From Rubrobacteraceae bacterium (lineage in GTDB: Bacteria; Actinomycetota; Rubrobacteria; Rubrobacterales; Rubrobacteraceae), in NCBI GenBank assembly GCA_013698525.1, contig JACCSM010000211.1, forward strand, positions 1 through 5,986: 5,986 bases of DNA. Direction: 5' to 3'. This document shows, piece by piece, positions 4,570-5,986 of the stretch (positions are counted from its first letter, which is position 1; each line of letters begins with the position of its first letter). Below the pieces are notes generated by a model. It made no database searches. It was not told the DNA's origin and saw nothing but the letters and a program-made list of their open reading frames with translations. The translations under genes were made by a program, and so were the position numbers.

Positions 4570-5976
4570 TTGCACCCAGGTGTCCTTCATTTTGCCTCCA
4601 CTCGATACGTTGACCAGCCTGCTGCCTGGCGCCGCGACGCGGGTCATGGCGCTTGGAACGACCTCGATCGTCTGGGCGTCTGGGGCGAGGGCGTGGATGC
4701 GGTAGTCGGCGTGGGCGTCGCGCAGAACAAAGCCATTCTCGGCCTCGTCTGTCTCGCAGAGGACGTGGGTAGAGAAATCTATCATCTCCTGGGCCACGTA
4801 CTCGACGGGGCTTTCTTGGACCTGCTTGCGGAACTCGTCTACGTCCTCCCTGGACTCTTCTGGAGCGATGAGGACGTCTTTGCCGCCCCAGCCGCTGCGG
4901 CTCTTTACGACCAGCCCGTCGAAATGGTCGAAGACGTAGCGGCGATCCTGCTCGACGGCGAGCGAGTATGTCTCGACGTTGTCAAGTACCGGCTCCTCTC
5001 CAAGGTAGGTCCGGATCATCTCGGGGATAAAGGGATAGACGCCCTTGTCGTCGGCGATGCCAAGGTTGGGTGCGAAGACGGCGTCGACCAGGCCCCTGGC
5101 CTGAGATTCGATCAGGCCCTTTATGTCGTCGTAGATCCTGCCGTCCTCGATGCGCTCGTAGATTATGTCGATCCGGCGCCCGCTCTTCTTGTGGACAAGA
5201 CTTCCATCGCGGTCGAGCTCGACTTCGTGCCGCTCGGCCAGGATCGCCCCGAGCTCGCTGGCGAAGACCTTGTGGTCGAGGTAGTACTGGTCGTGAGGCC
5301 CTGTGGAGAGGATGGCAATAGTCGGGTCGGGTTCGGGCGAAGCGGCCCGCACGACCTGGCCGAAGGTATCCATCAGCCCGTCGAGAGGTCTCACCAGGAG
5401 CGCCGCGTAGGACTCGGGCAGCACCTCGGCTGTCCTCGACCTGAGGATATTCATCGGCTCGATACCGACCGGCATCTTGGCGTTGTCCTCGATGACGAGG
5501 TACTCCCACTCACCGGTCCGGCCCGAACGTTCGACGGCGACTATGTCGAAGCCCATCTGCCGGTTGGGGACGTCCCCGAATCGGGTTGGAATCGAAGAGT
5601 CGAAGAGGGCGCTGCTCTCGACGACCTGCTCGGGGACGATCTCATCTCTTCCGGCCTCCAGGCGCTTGAGCCACTCGTTGATCGCGAGCATCCGCTGGGC
5701 CAGTCCCCGCTCCAAAACGGCCCAGTCCGCGGCCGGCAAGATGCGGGGCACGTAGTCGGTGGGGTGAATCTCATCGTCGGGGACAATCCCCAGATCTCGC
5801 TGCTTCTCGAGCAACCACCCGTGCGCCCTGTCGGTTCTCCGCCTCCATTCCCCAGAACCCATCCGCCCCATCTCTTCGAGCACGGGCCGGTAATGAGAGA
5901 AAGGCTCGCCATCAACGCCGAAGACCTCGTTGGGGGAGGAGAGGCCGCGCTCGAAGCGTATTGAGCCATTAGCCAT
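4558..5976 (-). CDS. Circularly permuted ATP-grasp protein (DUF404/DUF407-like)
   Basis: A 472-aa cytosolic protein of the circularly permuted ATP-grasp family (COG2308-type), thought to form amide or peptide-like bonds using ATP. Landmarks in order: 'HYRPVLEEM' (28-36), 'DYVPRILPAADWAVLERGL' (74-92), 'VIEDNAKMPVGI' (161-172, the EDN motif), 'RRIDIIYERIED' (267-278), 'NLGIADDKGVYPFIPEMI' (304-321), 'VVKSRSGWGGKDVLIAPE' (356-373, probable nucleotide-binding lysine and glycine loop), 'YVAQEMIDFSTH' (393-404) and 'SSGGKMKDTWV' (458-468). Length and motif order fit a complete protein. The start is ATG 5976: an in-frame TAG lies at 5982-5980, and there is no alternative start before the conserved HYRP. 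The last three codons lie in a hairpin. The alpha-E (DUF403) and transglutaminase-like partners common beside this family are absent downstream; the upstream side is outside the window. Substrate unknown. Confidence 0.92.
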   Translation of the reverse strand: MANGSIRFERGLSSPNEVFGVDGEPFSHYRPVLEEMGRMGSGEWRRRTDRAHGWLLEKQRDLGIVPDDEIHPTDYVPRILPAADWAVLERGLAQRMLAINEWLKRLEAGRDEIVPEQVVESSALFDSSIPTRFGDVPNRQMGFDIVAVERSGRTGEWEYLVIEDNAKMPVGIEPMNILRSRTAEVLPESYAALLVRPLDGLMDTFGQVVRAASPEPDPTIAILSTGPHDQYYLDHKVFASELGAILAERHEVELDRDGSLVHKKSGRRIDIIYERIEDGRIYDDIKGLIESQARGLVDAVFAPNLGIADDKGVYPFIPEMIRTYLGEEPVLDNVETYSLAVEQDRRYVFDHFDGLVVKSRSGWGGKDVLIAPEESREDVDEFRKQVQESPVEYVAQEMIDFSTHVLCETDEAENGFVLRDAHADYRIHALAPDAQTIEVVPSAMTRVAAPGSRLVNVSSGGKMKDTWVQRRA

Positions 5977-5985
5977 CAGCTAACG
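5963..5985 (-). repeat. Possible GCTGATGGCTAATGGCT repeat at the ATP-grasp start
   Basis: On the minus strand the sequence across the start codon reads TTAGCTGATGGCTAATGGCT, with tandem GCTGATGGCT/GCTAATGGCT units resembling the GCTGATAGCTGA units at 1722-1734. It is cut by the window end, so whether it is a true repeat copy cannot be judged. No Shine-Dalgarno sequence is visible in the 10 nt present upstream of the ATG. Confidence 0.3.
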
Positions 5986-5986
5986 C

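Noticed and set aside
4525..5964. A 479-codon open frame on the plus strand opposite the ATP-grasp gene
   Set aside because: It shows no recognisable domain and lies fully antisense to a gene with clear family motifs. Long antisense open frames are common in GC-rich DNA with strong codon bias.

Overview
The window is GC-rich DNA with dense coding and long open antisense shadow frames. Its gene families (an N-terminally soluble phospholipase D / cardiolipin synthase-like protein, a multi-pass kinase-type sensor of the 'RYRLYxIDxIINRTLVYG' family, TetR, cupin, and a circularly permuted ATP-grasp protein) suggest a high-GC Gram-positive chromosome. Rubrobacter or a relative is my best guess, made from family resemblance only.

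Layout. (1) 57-1550, plus: a two-HKD phospholipase D-superfamily enzyme whose conserved N-terminus has no ATG, GTG or TTG start. A CTG behind a near-perfect Shine-Dalgarno site is the best candidate. (2) 1551-1784: convergent junction with a GC hairpin, a T-loop palindromic repeat and a perfect 14-bp hairpin. (3) 1785-3009, minus: one ancestral membrane sensor gene now split over three frames by two apparent single-base losses in G runs. (4) 3010-3193: divergent spacer holding a consensus-like promoter with an inverted repeat between -35 and -10. (5) 3194-3799, plus: TetR-family repressor with a TTG start. (6) 3889-4377, plus: small cupin, 89 nt downstream and plausibly in the same operon. (7) 4378-4557: convergent junction with a second copy of the T-loop repeat and a perfect 15-bp hairpin that contains the stop codon of the next gene. 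(8) 4558-5976, minus: complete circularly permuted ATP-grasp protein (DUF404/DUF407-like), starting 10 nt inside the window edge.

The genes do not form one obvious pathway. The TetR-cupin pair is the only likely regulatory unit. The most notable non-coding structure is a composite module, a palindromic repeat with an 11-nt T-rich loop abutting a long perfect hairpin. It occurs at both convergent junctions, each time in the same orientation and at the 3' end of a minus-strand gene. No RNA gene, CRISPR array or insertion sequence was seen. No intergenic stretch exceeds 300 bases.
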